Translations under genes and position numbers: made by a program
Assembly: GCA_039602395.1 (NCBI GenBank)
Contig: JBCNJP010000006.1
Coordinates: 51,053,502 to 51,117,501 of the forward strand
DNA length: 64,000 nucleotides
Source: Deinandra increscens subsp. villosa
Lineage: Eukaryota > Streptophyta > Magnoliopsida > Asterales > Asteraceae
Direction: 5' to 3'
Shown here: one piece after another, positions 1-9,709 of the stretch
Layout: every line of letters begins with the position of its first letter
Position numbering within the stretch: position 1 is the first letter of the stretch
The notes under the pieces: generated by a model
What the model was told of the DNA's origin: nothing
The model's input: the letters and a program-made list of their open reading frames with translations, nothing else
Database searches by the model: none

Positions 1-2871
1 CTTCCCATTCTGCCACCCAAAAACGAGTATGTCGGCCGGCCGGAGAGTTGAGCGCCCATCCAGGGGGTCAGACAGGAAATTAACAGGAGCTTCCTTCCTG
101 GCCGAGATCCCAGCCCGCCTGAAGATGTCAAACAGAACGTCCCGTACCACATCATGTCGATATTTAAACCCCGGGAGCTCTTTGCAGTGGACGGCGTGCT
201 CCCCGAACGAGTCTAAACATGCCTTGTTGCATACGGGGCATTTTTCATCCACAGGGAACATGGGGACCAGGAGGCGATATTTGAGAATGGCCCGGTATTC
301 GACAGGCGACATGTGTTGCCCCAACCCGTCAATAGGGAGAGCATGGAGAAAATCCTGCGCATGTGGTTGTCTGAGGCATTCCCAAACGGCCTTTTGCCTG
401 ACTGTCATCCCATAACTTGCTTCCATCTCGAGCATGCATTTACCAAAGAGGGCATTCGCCAAAACGTGTTGGGCTTTTGGTGGGGCGGTGTCCTTATTGG
501 TGAAACCGCTCAAATCAAAGCCCGGAATAATGTCATGGAGACCAGCCAGAGCATTCTCGAGGTCGGGGCCCATACCACAAACCCCACACTCCCGAAGAAT
601 ATGGTCTTGCAGAACCCAAGTTTGGGCACGCGAGGCCACAAAGGCGTACGACGTCGCCTCGACCGCCGAATAAACCCCAAGACCCCCATGCCGAATCGGC
701 AAAGAGGCAAGTCGCCATTGCAAGTCCCCAAAGAAGGGACCCCCACACACGACAATGTCCTCGACGGCCGTCCGTAAATCTTTATCAAAAGCAACCGCAG
801 CCGCCATCATATGAGTGGGAGGACAAGTTCTTAGGCCAAAGAGAAGCTTGGCGAGCCCCATGCACGAACGAAGCAAGAGGAGTTCGCATTGCGGGTCGTC
901 AAGTGCAGGGAGGAGGCGCATAAGATCAGCAGCACTAGAGGCCCTCCTCACAGCCAGCCCCTGAATAAACTGGTCATCCCGACTAACAGCCCCCCCAAGG
1001 AGCTTCACCCCCTTGGTGGGTCTGCTAATGTCAGCAGGGAAGAGGCCTGGGCGAACCTTCGCACCATCACAGGATGGCCAAAAGAGTTCCGTCTTCCGAA
1101 TATTAAGGGTCAACCCCAACGACGGCCCTCTCTCGTTGATGATCCCGAGGGCCTTAGCAACCTCCCCAGTATCCCCAATAATCGTCCCATCGTCAAGGTA
1201 CCAAGCATGAAGCAACAGGTTGCATTTGTCACGGATATGATGCACAAGCGGGTGAAGGGCGAGGGCAAACAGGAGGGGCCCCAACGGGTCGCCTTGCTGA
1301 ACCCCAGTAGTGGCCCATATATGGTCATCTCCCAGGTATAAGCGGGCCGGTTGCCCGTATAAGAAGTCAACCCAAGGCGAGATGGACGGGCACCTAAGCC
1401 TGACCTCATGAAGAAGGGACGACCGATCAACCAGGTTGAACGCATTGGAGAAATCGACCGTAAGCATGGCGAGCCCCCCGTCACGATGTCGTTCCTCCAC
1501 CAGGCGGTTAACGCTATGGAGAATTGCTTCAGCACCACCCGACACACCAACCCCAAACTGGAAATCACCAAGGTATTTAGTCATTTCTTTACAAACCCCT
1601 TGCATCGCAACCTTGGAGACCAGCCGCCTCCAAATAGTGCCAACAGCAATAGGGCGAATCCCATTATCAGGCTTTAAGAGCGGCGTTAGGGGGGCCGAAG
1701 CAACAAATTCCGCTAAGCCGACCGGACAACGCCCCTCCAACCAAAGGTTAACGACTGTGGTGATAGCGTCCAGGAGATCCCGAGCGATAGCAGACCCTTC
1801 CCCGCACAAGCTGTCCATAATGTGCTGGGCACGCAATCCATCCCTCCCACACGATGTCCCTTTGGGGAAGGATTTTATACATTCAAGGACCCTTGCACCA
1901 CACGCGACAAGCGGAGGCTCGGAGAAGGGAGCGGAGGGCATGGACGGCGACGGGAGGCACGGGTGCTTGGCTTCTAGGGCACGCGTGGTATCGTCGTTGT
2001 ACGGCGCCACCCCAGAAGAAGATAACACCTTTACGGCCGCAGTGAAGTGACCGTCTGCGATTTTTTCGGATGCATCGCTTGACGTTGGGCGGCACTTGGT
2101 CCCCCTTCACATCGGAAACTGCGCCGGAAGACCTCTCAGCCCCCCCACCCCCAGGGTTGTCAAGGATACCCTTGACCAATTGTTCAAAACCACCCTCACG
2201 CCCCCAAGTAGCCAAGGATGTCATGATGGACCTGCACTGCAAAGCCTTCCGGTTTCCGGAGCGGCAATCATGCCGATTCTGAGGTCTGAAAACCTGCAAA
2301 GTGCACCGAGGGAGAAGAAGCAGCCTGACCCAGGCATCATCAGAACCAGGATGGGCTGCCACTCGAAGAAGGGCAAATTTAAGAGCCTGGGAAAAGGCTA
2401 ACCGACAGCTGTGGGGGATACTCTTGACAGTGGTAACGCGGGCCTTAAAGACTCGGTCGAGCAGCCCCCCATCCAACCGAAACGAAACAGGATCATTAGG
2501 CACATGGACAGGGGGGATGGTCTGGGGATCCCCAGGATGTGGCAAACAATATCATCACCAGAGGCGGTTAACCGGACAACCTCGTCGGGGTGGTGGCAAC
2601 CACGACTCAAGGCATTAATTCGCATGCACCGCCCGCACATCCAATATCCGCATCCTTTTAAGGCCCCTTCCATAGCAGAGAAAGCTCCGGCATCAGATGC
2701 CAGCGCGTCCCGGATGGTGTCCCGACGCTCATCTGACGAAAGGTGAAAGGTCTTGAGATGCGAAATGAGGCGGGAGATCCCTTTGGCGCTAATAACACTA
2801 TCGGGGCAACAGTGGAAGGATCGTAATGGGCACTGAACAGACCCCCTAGACGGCACCGAGGTGGATGCCAT
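1..2871 (-). pseudogene. R2-like (RLE-type) non-LTR retrotransposon ORF, nearly intact, cut by window start
   Basis: The product would reverse-transcribe its RNA at a nicked target site. The start is the ATG at 2871-2869. Just after it come Cys/His clusters: a C2H2-like finger ending in an H-x4-H pair, then C-x2-C followed by Cys-His-His. The RT region lies at about 1680-1080, with FSNAFNLVDR, GVQQGDPLGPLLF and the catalytic YLDD at 1189-1200. Downstream, a CPVC..C..H..H..C cluster at about 183-251 and an RPAD motif at 31-42 match the zinc knuckle and restriction-like endonuclease of R2-type elements. I decoded the frame by hand and found it open from 2060 to base 1. Upstream there are two single-base slips: a T6 run at 2061-2066 and a G run near 2512. 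Sequencing error at these homopolymers is possible. The lineage within RLE elements is not assigned. Confidence 0.8.
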
Positions 2872-3230
2872 AGAAACACGCGCTTCGAGAAGAAACGCGG
2901 GGAGGAAATAGTGCTAAGAAAGCACACCGGGAAAACCAACAGAGGGTTGGCAGACCCTGGTTCCCGACAAGGAAAGTTACATCACGTCCCGCAACCGGCG
3001 AGAACGGAGCAGGGAGGGAAACCGGGGGTACAGGGAAGGTTTCGGGGAGGGAAAGCTGGCTCGGGTGGGTTCGCAGAAGGCGTCACCAACGACCCGAACG
3101 GACCAGAAAACAGCCCACCGCACAGGGACGAGGGGGGTGAGCGGGTGGATGGGGGGGGGGGGTTGGACCGGCAAGGCAGGGTACCGGCCGCCGGCGTACC
3201 AGAAACCGGCGCACTCCGGAGGGGGTACGG
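2872..3230 (-). other. GC-rich leader upstream of the RLE retroelement ORF
   Basis: This GC-rich stretch lies immediately upstream of the minus-strand retroelement start codon and is a plausible 5' UTR. It contains a G12 run at about 3150-3161. Reading frames on both strands are open but compositionally biased (Gly/Arg or Pro rich) and match nothing I recognise. Confidence 0.35.
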
Positions 3231-3231
3231 C

Positions 3232-3455
3232 CGGAGATCGGTGGGGGTTCGGCCGGGAGTTCAGTGGGTGTTCGGCAGGAGAACGGTTCGGGTTCGGCGG
3301 GGCTCGGAAGTGCGGTTCGGCCGGAGTTTGGCCGGAGTTCGGCCGGAGTTCGGTCGGAGTTCGGTGGGGGTTCGGCCGGAGGACGTTACGGGTTCGGCGG
3401 GGCACGTTATGGTGGTCCGGCCGGAGTTCGGCCGGAGTTCGGCCGGATTAGGGCA
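3232..3455. repeat. GC-rich minisatellite, unit about 11-12 bp (ttcggccggag)
   Basis: Imperfect head-to-tail copies of ttcggccggag are dense at about 3313-3375 and again at 3416-3449, with diverged copies between. The repeat leaves long open frames on both strands, encoding FGRSS-like and PNSGQT-like periodic peptides. These are best explained by the repeat itself. Confidence 0.8.
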
Positions 3456-3480
3456 GAGGTTCGGCTGGGGATACGGGAGT

Positions 3481-3750
3481 GGCTAGATCTGAAGGAGGGG
3501 GTTGAGGTGGGGGTGGAGGACGAGGGTATGGAGGCGAGCGGCGGCAGCAGGTCGGGAGGGTATGGAGGCGAGCGGCGGCAGCAGCAGGTCGGGGAGGGAG
3601 GGAGATGGTGGTGGGTCGGAGGAGGAAGGGCGGGGTAGGCGGCGGATGATGTGGGAGAGGTGAGCGGCGGCGGCAGGTCGCCGGAAGGAGGGTGATGGCG
3701 GGGCTCGGAAGAGGGGGAGGAACGGAGGGTCGCCGGGTCTGAGACGCGAC
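3481..3750. repeat. Purine-rich G/A tract with a 33-35 bp direct repeat
   Basis: The segment is strongly G/A biased on the plus strand. A unit containing gaggcgagcggcggcagcag is repeated once at about 3530-3595, with a gcagcag slip between copies. Composition changes abruptly to AT-rich DNA at about 3752, which may be an element boundary. Confidence 0.5.
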
Positions 3751-3751
3751 A

Positions 3752-4500
3752 TGAAATATTTTCAGAACTTTTATTTAAAAGTCAACATTTCTTCATTCCA
3801 CATGTTATGCAATTCTCTCTTATATTTCCTATATTCGTTAATGAAAACGTGGTCAGTTAGCATTTGTTTTGTCCAAAATTTAGGCACATATGTGATTAGG
3901 TGCCTATAAATACAAGGTAAGTTTGAACTTTTCATTTGTTGTAGTGTTTTTTGATTTACAAAACTGCTTCCAAATGGGAAAAGGTAAAGCAATCGGCTCC
4001 GACTAGTAATGGTTAGCTGTGGACAGAAAAAGATACCGGGTCAAAGTCCATCCATGGTATCTCCAGGTAATGGTCAGGCCATGGTAACAGTCTCAAATGG
4101 GACGATCTCAGTCATCGAAAATTCTACAGCAGAAAAGGTATGAAATTTAAATAAAACTGAAGATAGACGTATGTATTTAAAGAAATTTTTTTATAACTTT
4201 CAGTTAATTATATATTATTTTGTGAATTATCTAAATGACAATTTCTGATCTAGCAGGCATGTAATAGTAAAAGGAAAAACCCAGAACATGTTGATGATGC
4301 TAGCCGTAAAGAGGTGTTATGTTTGTTATTCTAACTTGAATATTTTTTTATTTATTTAATAATTTAAAAAAAATGTTAGCTTGGTGTATGGTATGACTTG
4401 CCTTCAAAGGCAAAGCTAACAGATGCAAAGGAAGCGGTTGTAGTTGACAATAATGAAAAGGTACGAATTGGTATATAGTATCAATTTATACGTTATACTA
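3752..4500 (+). other. Exon-like fragments with intron-like spacers, unidentified
   Basis: The stretch alternates between moderately GC segments and AT-rich spacers with plausible splice signals. Exon-like pieces end at gaaaag|gtatg (about 4138) and gaaaag|gtacg (about 4460). Acceptors appear as tagcag|gc near 4258 and gttag|c near 4379. No protein family is recognisable, and in-frame stops are present in the first piece. It may be a captured or decayed host or transposon gene. Confidence 0.3.
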
Positions 4501-4501
4501 A

Positions 4502-4837
4502 GGTCATGTTTGGCGTGTCATAAGTTAGCCTTTTGACGTTACCAAACGAGACATTTTTTAAAAAAACTAGTTGTTTTTAAAAAAGGCCTGTTTGGTAATG
4601 TAAAAAAACTAGCTTTTGAAAAGCTAGTTGAAGTAGCGTTTCAACTAGCTTTTATAATATTTCCAGTTTTACCCTTCTCTAACTTATAAATAAATACTAG
4701 AGAATCTGGACTTTAAATTTTAATTTATTTTTATACATGTACTTTTATGTCATTTTACATTTTTCAGCAAGTTTTTACCAAACGTTATTTTTTATCAGCT
4801 AGCAACTACCTTTTCAGCTAGTGCGCCAAACAAAGCC
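4502..4837. mobile_element. Tourist-like MITE (PIF/Harbinger), copy 1
   Basis: The element begins ggtcatgtttggcg and ends cgccaaacaaagcc, giving imperfect terminal inverted repeats. TAA flanks it at 4499-4501 and 4838-4840. A 3-bp TAA duplication with GG..GTTTGG termini fits PIF/Harbinger-derived MITEs. An internal inverted repeat at about 4537-4603 (gttaccaaac / gtttggtaat) could form a hairpin. It has no coding capacity. Confidence 0.75.
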
Positions 4838-4840
4838 TAA

Positions 4841-5125
4841 GGTCGTGTTTGGCGCGCCATAAGCTAGCTTATCAGCTAGCTTTTGAAAAGCTAGTTGGAG
4901 TAGCGTTTCAACTAACTTTTATAATATTTCCAGCTTTACCCTTTCCTAACTTATTTATATTTTTTGTTTTTAAATATTAATTTATTTATATACATGTACT
5001 TTTATGTCATTTTACATTTTTAGCTAGTTTACCAGCTAGTTTTTATCAAACGTTATTTTTTATCAGCCACCTTATATTTTATCAGCTAACAGCTAGCCTT
5101 TCAGCTAGTGTGCCAAAACACAACC
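4841..5125. mobile_element. Tourist-like MITE (PIF/Harbinger), copy 2, tandem to copy 1
   Basis: The element starts ggtcgtgtttggcg and ends tgccaaaacacaacc. It is flanked by TAA at 4838-4840, shared with copy 1, and at 5126-5128. Its interior (gctagcttttgaaaagctag, then cagctag repeats) is clearly related to copy 1, in the same orientation and shorter. Confidence 0.75.
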
Positions 5126-5289
5126 TAAGACTCATCAATGAATGTAGGTGAGTGACAACAGTATTGAGATAAATGAACACTCGCCTTATTTCGGCCCTTA
5201 CAAATCATAGTTGGCTAGGTAAATAAATGATGAGGTAAAAGGAATATATATACTTGGATACTTTTTAATTAATTGAAAATAATAATTTA

Positions 5290-5731
5290 GGCCAGGAAGG
5301 AAGCTCTTGTTAACTTCCTGTCTGATCTCTTGGATGGGCGCTCAACCCTCAGGCCTGCTGACATACTTGTTTTTGGGTGGCAAAATGAGAAGCACGCATG
5401 TGTCGATTTAACGGGGGTTTCTCCCCTTATGGGGCTGAGGACCAACACCTTCACGGCGGGCCAGGCAGCATCCAGAGCGGCTACTGGGAAGGTGAACAAA
5501 CATGAGAAAGCGTGCATTGAAAATCAACATGTGTTTGTTCCCTTCGCTTTTGATACTTTTGGGCATCTTGAGTCGGAGGCGGCATCCATGTTGAGCCGGA
5601 TTCAAAAAGTCATGTACGGGAATAGGGTGGGCTCTAGATTGAAAAATGTTGTGTTTATACGTCTAGGGTTTTCTATTAAAAAAGGATTGGCAGCGCAGCT
5701 TGTTGCCTTCCTACCCTGCGTGTTGACTTGA
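5290..5731 (+). pseudogene. C-terminal RLE endonuclease fragment of the R2-like retroelement
   Basis: This 147-codon open frame overlaps in homology the last part of the minus-strand copy at the window start: both contain the DGRSTLRPADILVFGW block. It then continues into the part missing there. RPAD is at 5351-5362 and a second acidic position (CVDLTG) at 5404-5406, 14 residues after the first Asp, consistent with a PD-(D/E)XK-like restriction-type endonuclease. The frame ends at a TGA at 5729-5731. The fragment starts right after aatttag, which looks like a 3' splice site. No RT region lies upstream, so it is a 5'-truncated or captured piece. Confidence 0.7.
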
Positions 5732-6618
5732 GTCGGGTATGTTACTTTTCATGGTGAATGAAAAAGACATAATTTGCGCACTTATAGAGATATATAAATG
5801 TATGTTTAAAATAACTTGTTTTATTCTTTTTTTTCAGCTTCTTGAATCTGCTTGTGCACATAAAAGGGTTTATGTCTCGGTTGAGTTGGGACGGGGATAA
5901 TACTATTGACCTGTGTTCTAGTGAAGGGAAAAAAGACATCTTTGATCTAACAATCGCAAAAAGATGACTTAGCAGACATAGCTGATTCATTGGAAGACTT
6001 TGTCAGTAGCATCAAGATTCCAGAAATCCAATTTAGAAGTCGTAACAGGTTTTTTCATGTTTGATTTGATTATGTTGTTTTTATTTCATTTTTTCTTAAC
6101 TATACAATATTATAGATAATTTTTTCCTTATTAGTTTGTTTAAGTGATTGTTATGATGTCTAGAAAAAACAAATGGTATTTGTTTTAGTTCATATTTTAA
6201 TAAAATTTGGTTTAATTGCCATGTTAGTATCATATAAAAAAAACATCTTTGAGTTTTATGTAATAAAAAATGATTAAAAATGTAACTTTATTTTAATTAC
6301 CCTGTTATTAAGCAAATAAATAAATAATAAGAATTTCAATTTAAAAATGAATTACATATGACCGTGAATAAGGAATGGGGCTGGGAAGGTTGAATCGGAG
6401 AAAATTCTGTTGTAATTCACAAGCCTTGGCCGTTCGGCCAAGACCCTGGAGGGCGTTATTACTCAGCAAAAAAAAAATAATACTTAACATATACCCAACG
6501 GATGTCATCTTATTCACAATAACCCTAACTCACTGGAGTTATCTCTGGTCTCCGGAAAACCAAGAAAAAACATGCAACAAAACCAGAAAACGTGCGACTA
6601 ACGTGAAGAAGAGGTTAC
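5732..6618. other. AT-rich spacer, no confident gene
   Basis: The first part (to about 6050) may continue an exon-intron pattern from upstream, with a tttttttcag acceptor-like site at 5828-5837. From 6060 the sequence is A/T homopolymer-rich with no coding signal. A short GC-richer segment at 6370-6470 ends in an A9 run and might be a decayed retroposon, but I find no clear box A/B or target duplication. Confidence 0.4.
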
Positions 6619-7000
6619 CTTGAACCGGTGATGAGAGATTAATGAGTTTTTTACGTCGAAAAGAAACCCGGACAAATTATGAACTCGAACTCTAGGGTTA
6701 ACTGCGATGCTCCGAGGTTTCGGCTGCGTTCACCATCACCGAGGGGTGTCAAGTGGTGGCATAGCAGTGGTGTAGTGGTGCTGTTTGGCCAGAATCTTTT
6801 GACTCCGGTGAGGGGTTTTCTTAGTGTCGCTATAGAGAAAAAACGAGGAGGGGGAGGAACGATGATTGAGGATGATGGGGATAAGCCGCGTCTGTTACCA
6901 CATCTGATATCATTTGTTGATGCAATTGAAGCCACAGCTAGTTACAGAAGGAGGAGTACGATCCGCACCTCTACCGGTTTCCTTTGATGCGCATTGAATT
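6619..7000. other. Unassigned GC-moderate segment with opposing open frames
   Basis: About 100-codon frames are open on both strands (6679-6987 plus, 6651-6935 minus). Neither has a recognisable motif or codon bias that decides between them. It could be the first exon and UTR of a lost gene. Confidence 0.25.
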
Positions 7001-7380
7001 CCTTAAATTCGAGTATACGATAATGACAACAATAGTCCATCAATTAGTTACATGATGAACACAAGGTTTGAACAATTACAAAGTTAGCCCTTGTAGGTTT
7101 AGCTTAATTAAAATGGGTTTTAGGAGTTAACAAAGTTAACTATAAGGTTTCGAAATTAGCTAAATGGACTAACGGGACTATCTTGAATGCTTGACAAAAC
7201 GAATATAAATCAACACATGATTAACGGGTGGCGTTTATAAAACGTAAACCTTAGATAATCGCATTAGATAATAAATAATATCCCATAATTATTTATTCTA
7301 GGTTCACATAAAATCATAAATTTAACTCACATGAAATCATAAAACAATACGTATAATTTCATGACATGTTGTCACATAAA
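7001..7380. other. AT-rich non-coding flank of Copia element 1
   Basis: I see no gene, repeat boundary or RNA gene here. It ends at the TG terminus of the downstream LTR, preceded by cataaa. Confidence 0.5.
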
Positions 7381-8527
7381 TGTTGGATATATGGTGTCCT
7401 GACCCGACGAATTAACGAACCCGACCGATATTGACCCGTAAGAGTTACACCCGGGTCAACGGACTATTAAATCTAATTAATTGTTAATTAGAAATAAACG
7501 AACTAAATGGTGAGCTAAATAAATATTAATTATATATTTAATTAAAACGACAAAATCTATCGGTTTAAAATTACTCGGTAATTAAAAGACGAACCGATCA
7601 GTTGTTACCGGATTAACAGACTGATCGGTTGGTGGACTAAAGGAGGATCGCAACCGGGCCCAGTTCGCAGGCCCCGGTCCGCGATTTAATATTAATAGGA
7701 GGAGAGAGGAGGTGGATTAACACACAAGTCAAAAAACCCTAATCTCCTCCCTCACTCTCTCTCTGCGCCGTGACCGCCGAAGCCGGCTCCGCCGCCGCCG
7801 CCGACCGCCGACCGCCGATCGCCGCCTCCTCCACCGTGATCCCTTGCAATCTCTCATGGATCCCCGTCTTGCCAGTATTTGCGCCCGACTCGAGAGCAAA
7901 GCCGTTGCAGCCCGAGCCGAAGCCGAAGCCGCAGCCCGAGCCGCCGCCGCTGCCGCTCACGCGCCGCCGCGCGACCACCGACCGGTGGTTCTCGCGCTGC
8001 CGGCGCAGCCGAGACCACCGCGTCCGGTCCCGTCGTCGTGGCCCACGCCGTTATACCCGCCGGCCGCCGCCACCGCGTCACCTCCGATCACCGGCGATTC
8101 GATCGTCGTGGGATCCGTTCCGGTGGCCATCCCGACGGAGAAGATTTTGTCACCACCACCGGTGGTATCCCTACCACCACCGCCGCCACTACCGCCGCCG
8201 CCGCCAGTCGCCGCCGCCGCCGATGACTTGTCTCGAAGGTTCGAGTTAGACGTCTCAGTTCGTCCTAGCGCGAGCCCGTTGAATCCGGGTGTCTCGAGCG
8301 GTTGCTCGGATCCCGCCAAGGTATATCTAATTCGTTAGATAGTTATTTATTTATTTTAAATAAATATATTTTTCTGTGTTTGTCGTGTTCCGGTGATTGA
8401 TCCTGTTACAGTTGCATCCGCGTTTTAATCGTTTCCGCTACCAAATTAATTTAGAATTAATTTAATTAATAAATTGGTTTTAATAAAATTAAAATCGGTA
8501 ACCCGGATCCCACTGTAAATTCCAACA
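7381..8527 (+). repeat. 5' LTR of Copia element 1
   Basis: This 1147-bp repeat has TGTTGGA/TCCAACA inverted ends. It aligns along its length with the LTR at 55531-56741, including the opening tgtcctgacccgac. An AT-rich region with ttaatattaatagg near 7685 may hold the TATA element. It is followed by a leader-like aaaaaaccctaatctcctcc, reminiscent of plant 5' UTRs. The central part is GC-rich and coding. Confidence 0.88.
7856..8320 (+). CDS. Ala/Pro-rich ORF inside the 5' LTR, predicted first exon of a spliced Gag
   Basis: The ATG at 7856 (MDPRL) opens a frame of 155 codons ending exactly at the donor gccaag|gtatat (8320/8321). An in-frame TTG lies 12 bases upstream. The protein is low-complexity Ala- and Pro-rich but has anchored blocks: DPRL near the start, VVLALPA with PRP, VSLPPPPP, RRF, then PSAS..NPGVS.GCSD.AK at the end. 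All recur in the LTR ORF at 55987-56538. An acceptor (tattttcag|aag) lies at 9709/9710. Both exon ends are phase 0, and the downstream exon reads through to the gag ATG at 9743. The function is unknown; I infer an N-terminal extension of Gag. Confidence 0.6.
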
Positions 8528-8528
8528 G

Positions 8529-8540
8529 TGGTATCAGAGC
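8529..8540 (+). promoter_or_regulatory. Primer-binding site (initiator tRNA-Met complement)
   Basis: tggtatcagagc begins two bases after the LTR end, the usual position and sequence for plant Copia minus-strand priming. Confidence 0.9.
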
Positions 8541-9265
8541 CATTATCACCGCGCGCAAACCAGAACTGGTCCTTTCGCGACCGGTAGTTCGCAATTTCGA
8601 CTTAAATCCAAATTGCGAATTGGAATTAATTTATTTATTTATTTTAATTCTATGTATTTTATTGTGTGTTACGGCCGACCCCTCTATGTTTATGTTCATA
8701 TATGAATATGTGTTTTGGTGTGTTTTGTCTTTCTCTGTTTGGCCCAAGTTGTTGGCCCAATTGTTTGTATTTCGTTTTGGTTTATTGGACCCGGATTTTG
8801 GGTTTCAAAGTTGTACAAATTTAGGGCTAGTTTACTAGAAGTAGTTTTAGTAATTGTAAATTTGTATGTAACCAAATGTCGAAGACTGGACACACGCCAG
8901 AGGGATGTCGAAGCAAGTGGGAGCTGAACAGGATTCCAGATCGCACAGAGTTGCCATCTCGATCGTTCACCATTTTATTTAATTTAATTTATTTTAAATT
9001 TGTCCCTTATGATCTCGCTTGTATGGCTCGAGCGAGATCAAGACCTTATGCCGTTTAACACACAATATGCCATTCGCGACAACTTAGTAATTTAATTAGG
9101 TTAAATTAATTTACTTGTCCCGAGTGGTGATAGGGTTTTATCGTTCGTGTCTGACGGTAATTAAATATTAAAAGTAATCAATATCCCTATTTGGTAATTC
9201 ATAAAACTGATAGTTCGTGCCATCCTATCTCAAGTTGAACTTGGAACGTATTTACCGGAGCATCA

Positions 9266-9417
9266 GTGTTGGAGTATTTCAACACCGCACTTGGTGCCGA
9301 GGGTACCTTCTAAGGTGAGGACATTGGAGTATTTCAACACCGTGTCATCACAATCGACCATTTAGGATTACTATCGCTTTAGACGTGCATGTTCGTGGTG
9401 TTGGAGTATTTCAACAC
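9266..9417 (+). repeat. Three 20-nt hairpin repeats in the retroelement leader
   Basis: gtgttggagtatttcaacac occurs at 9266-9285 and 9398-9417, with a variant (acattggagtatttcaacac) at 9321-9340. GTGTTG and CAACAC can pair around an 8-nt loop. The same trio, similarly spaced, is in element 2 (57432-57451, 57487-57506, 57564-57583). The role is unknown; candidates are a packaging or dimerisation signal or a splicing regulator. Confidence 0.75.
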
Positions 9418-9709
9418 CGCGCCACGGATGTGTATTGCTAGAGTGGGCACGGATGAGGCTACACGTATCGCAAAATACAATTGTATGTATATAGCGGCCT
9501 CATACCGAGAGTTGTGACTTGAGTCTCACAATTGACAACCGTTGTCAGTTTGTTTACACGACCTTGCTCATGAGGCTCATTTGGCGGTCTCAAGTAATGT
9601 CGTCTAAACGAATTCTCATTTTTCTTAAAAATAAACTTTACCAACTTATTTTTAAAGAAAAAAAATAAACATCGAAAATACTGATTAAATTTACTTTGCT
9701 TATTTTCAG

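Larger units (their letters stand above)
8321..9709 (+). other. Predicted 1,389-bp intron spanning LTR end, PBS and leader
   Basis: The donor is AAG|GTATAT at 8320/8321 and the acceptor TATTTTCAG|AAG at 9709/9710, preceded by a T-rich stretch. The equivalent segment of element 2 (56539-57875, 1,337 bp) has the same donor hexamer and a matching acceptor. The interior has no conserved long ORF and holds the primer-binding site, so spliced RNA could make protein but could not be reverse-transcribed. Confidence 0.55.

Noticed and set aside
1110..1571. Minus-strand ORF of 153 codons
   Set aside because: It is an out-of-frame shadow of the reverse transcriptase, whose real frame contains the YLDD and QQGDP motifs.
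3065..3638. Long Gly/Arg- and Pro-rich ORFs on both strands
   Set aside because: They are produced by the GC-rich minisatellite, and all frames stay open because the repeat lacks stop codons.
7380..8338. Ordinary host gene with Ala/Pro-rich N-terminus
   Set aside because: The ORF sits between TG/CA LTR ends followed by a PBS and recurs in a second element, so it belongs to the retrotransposon.
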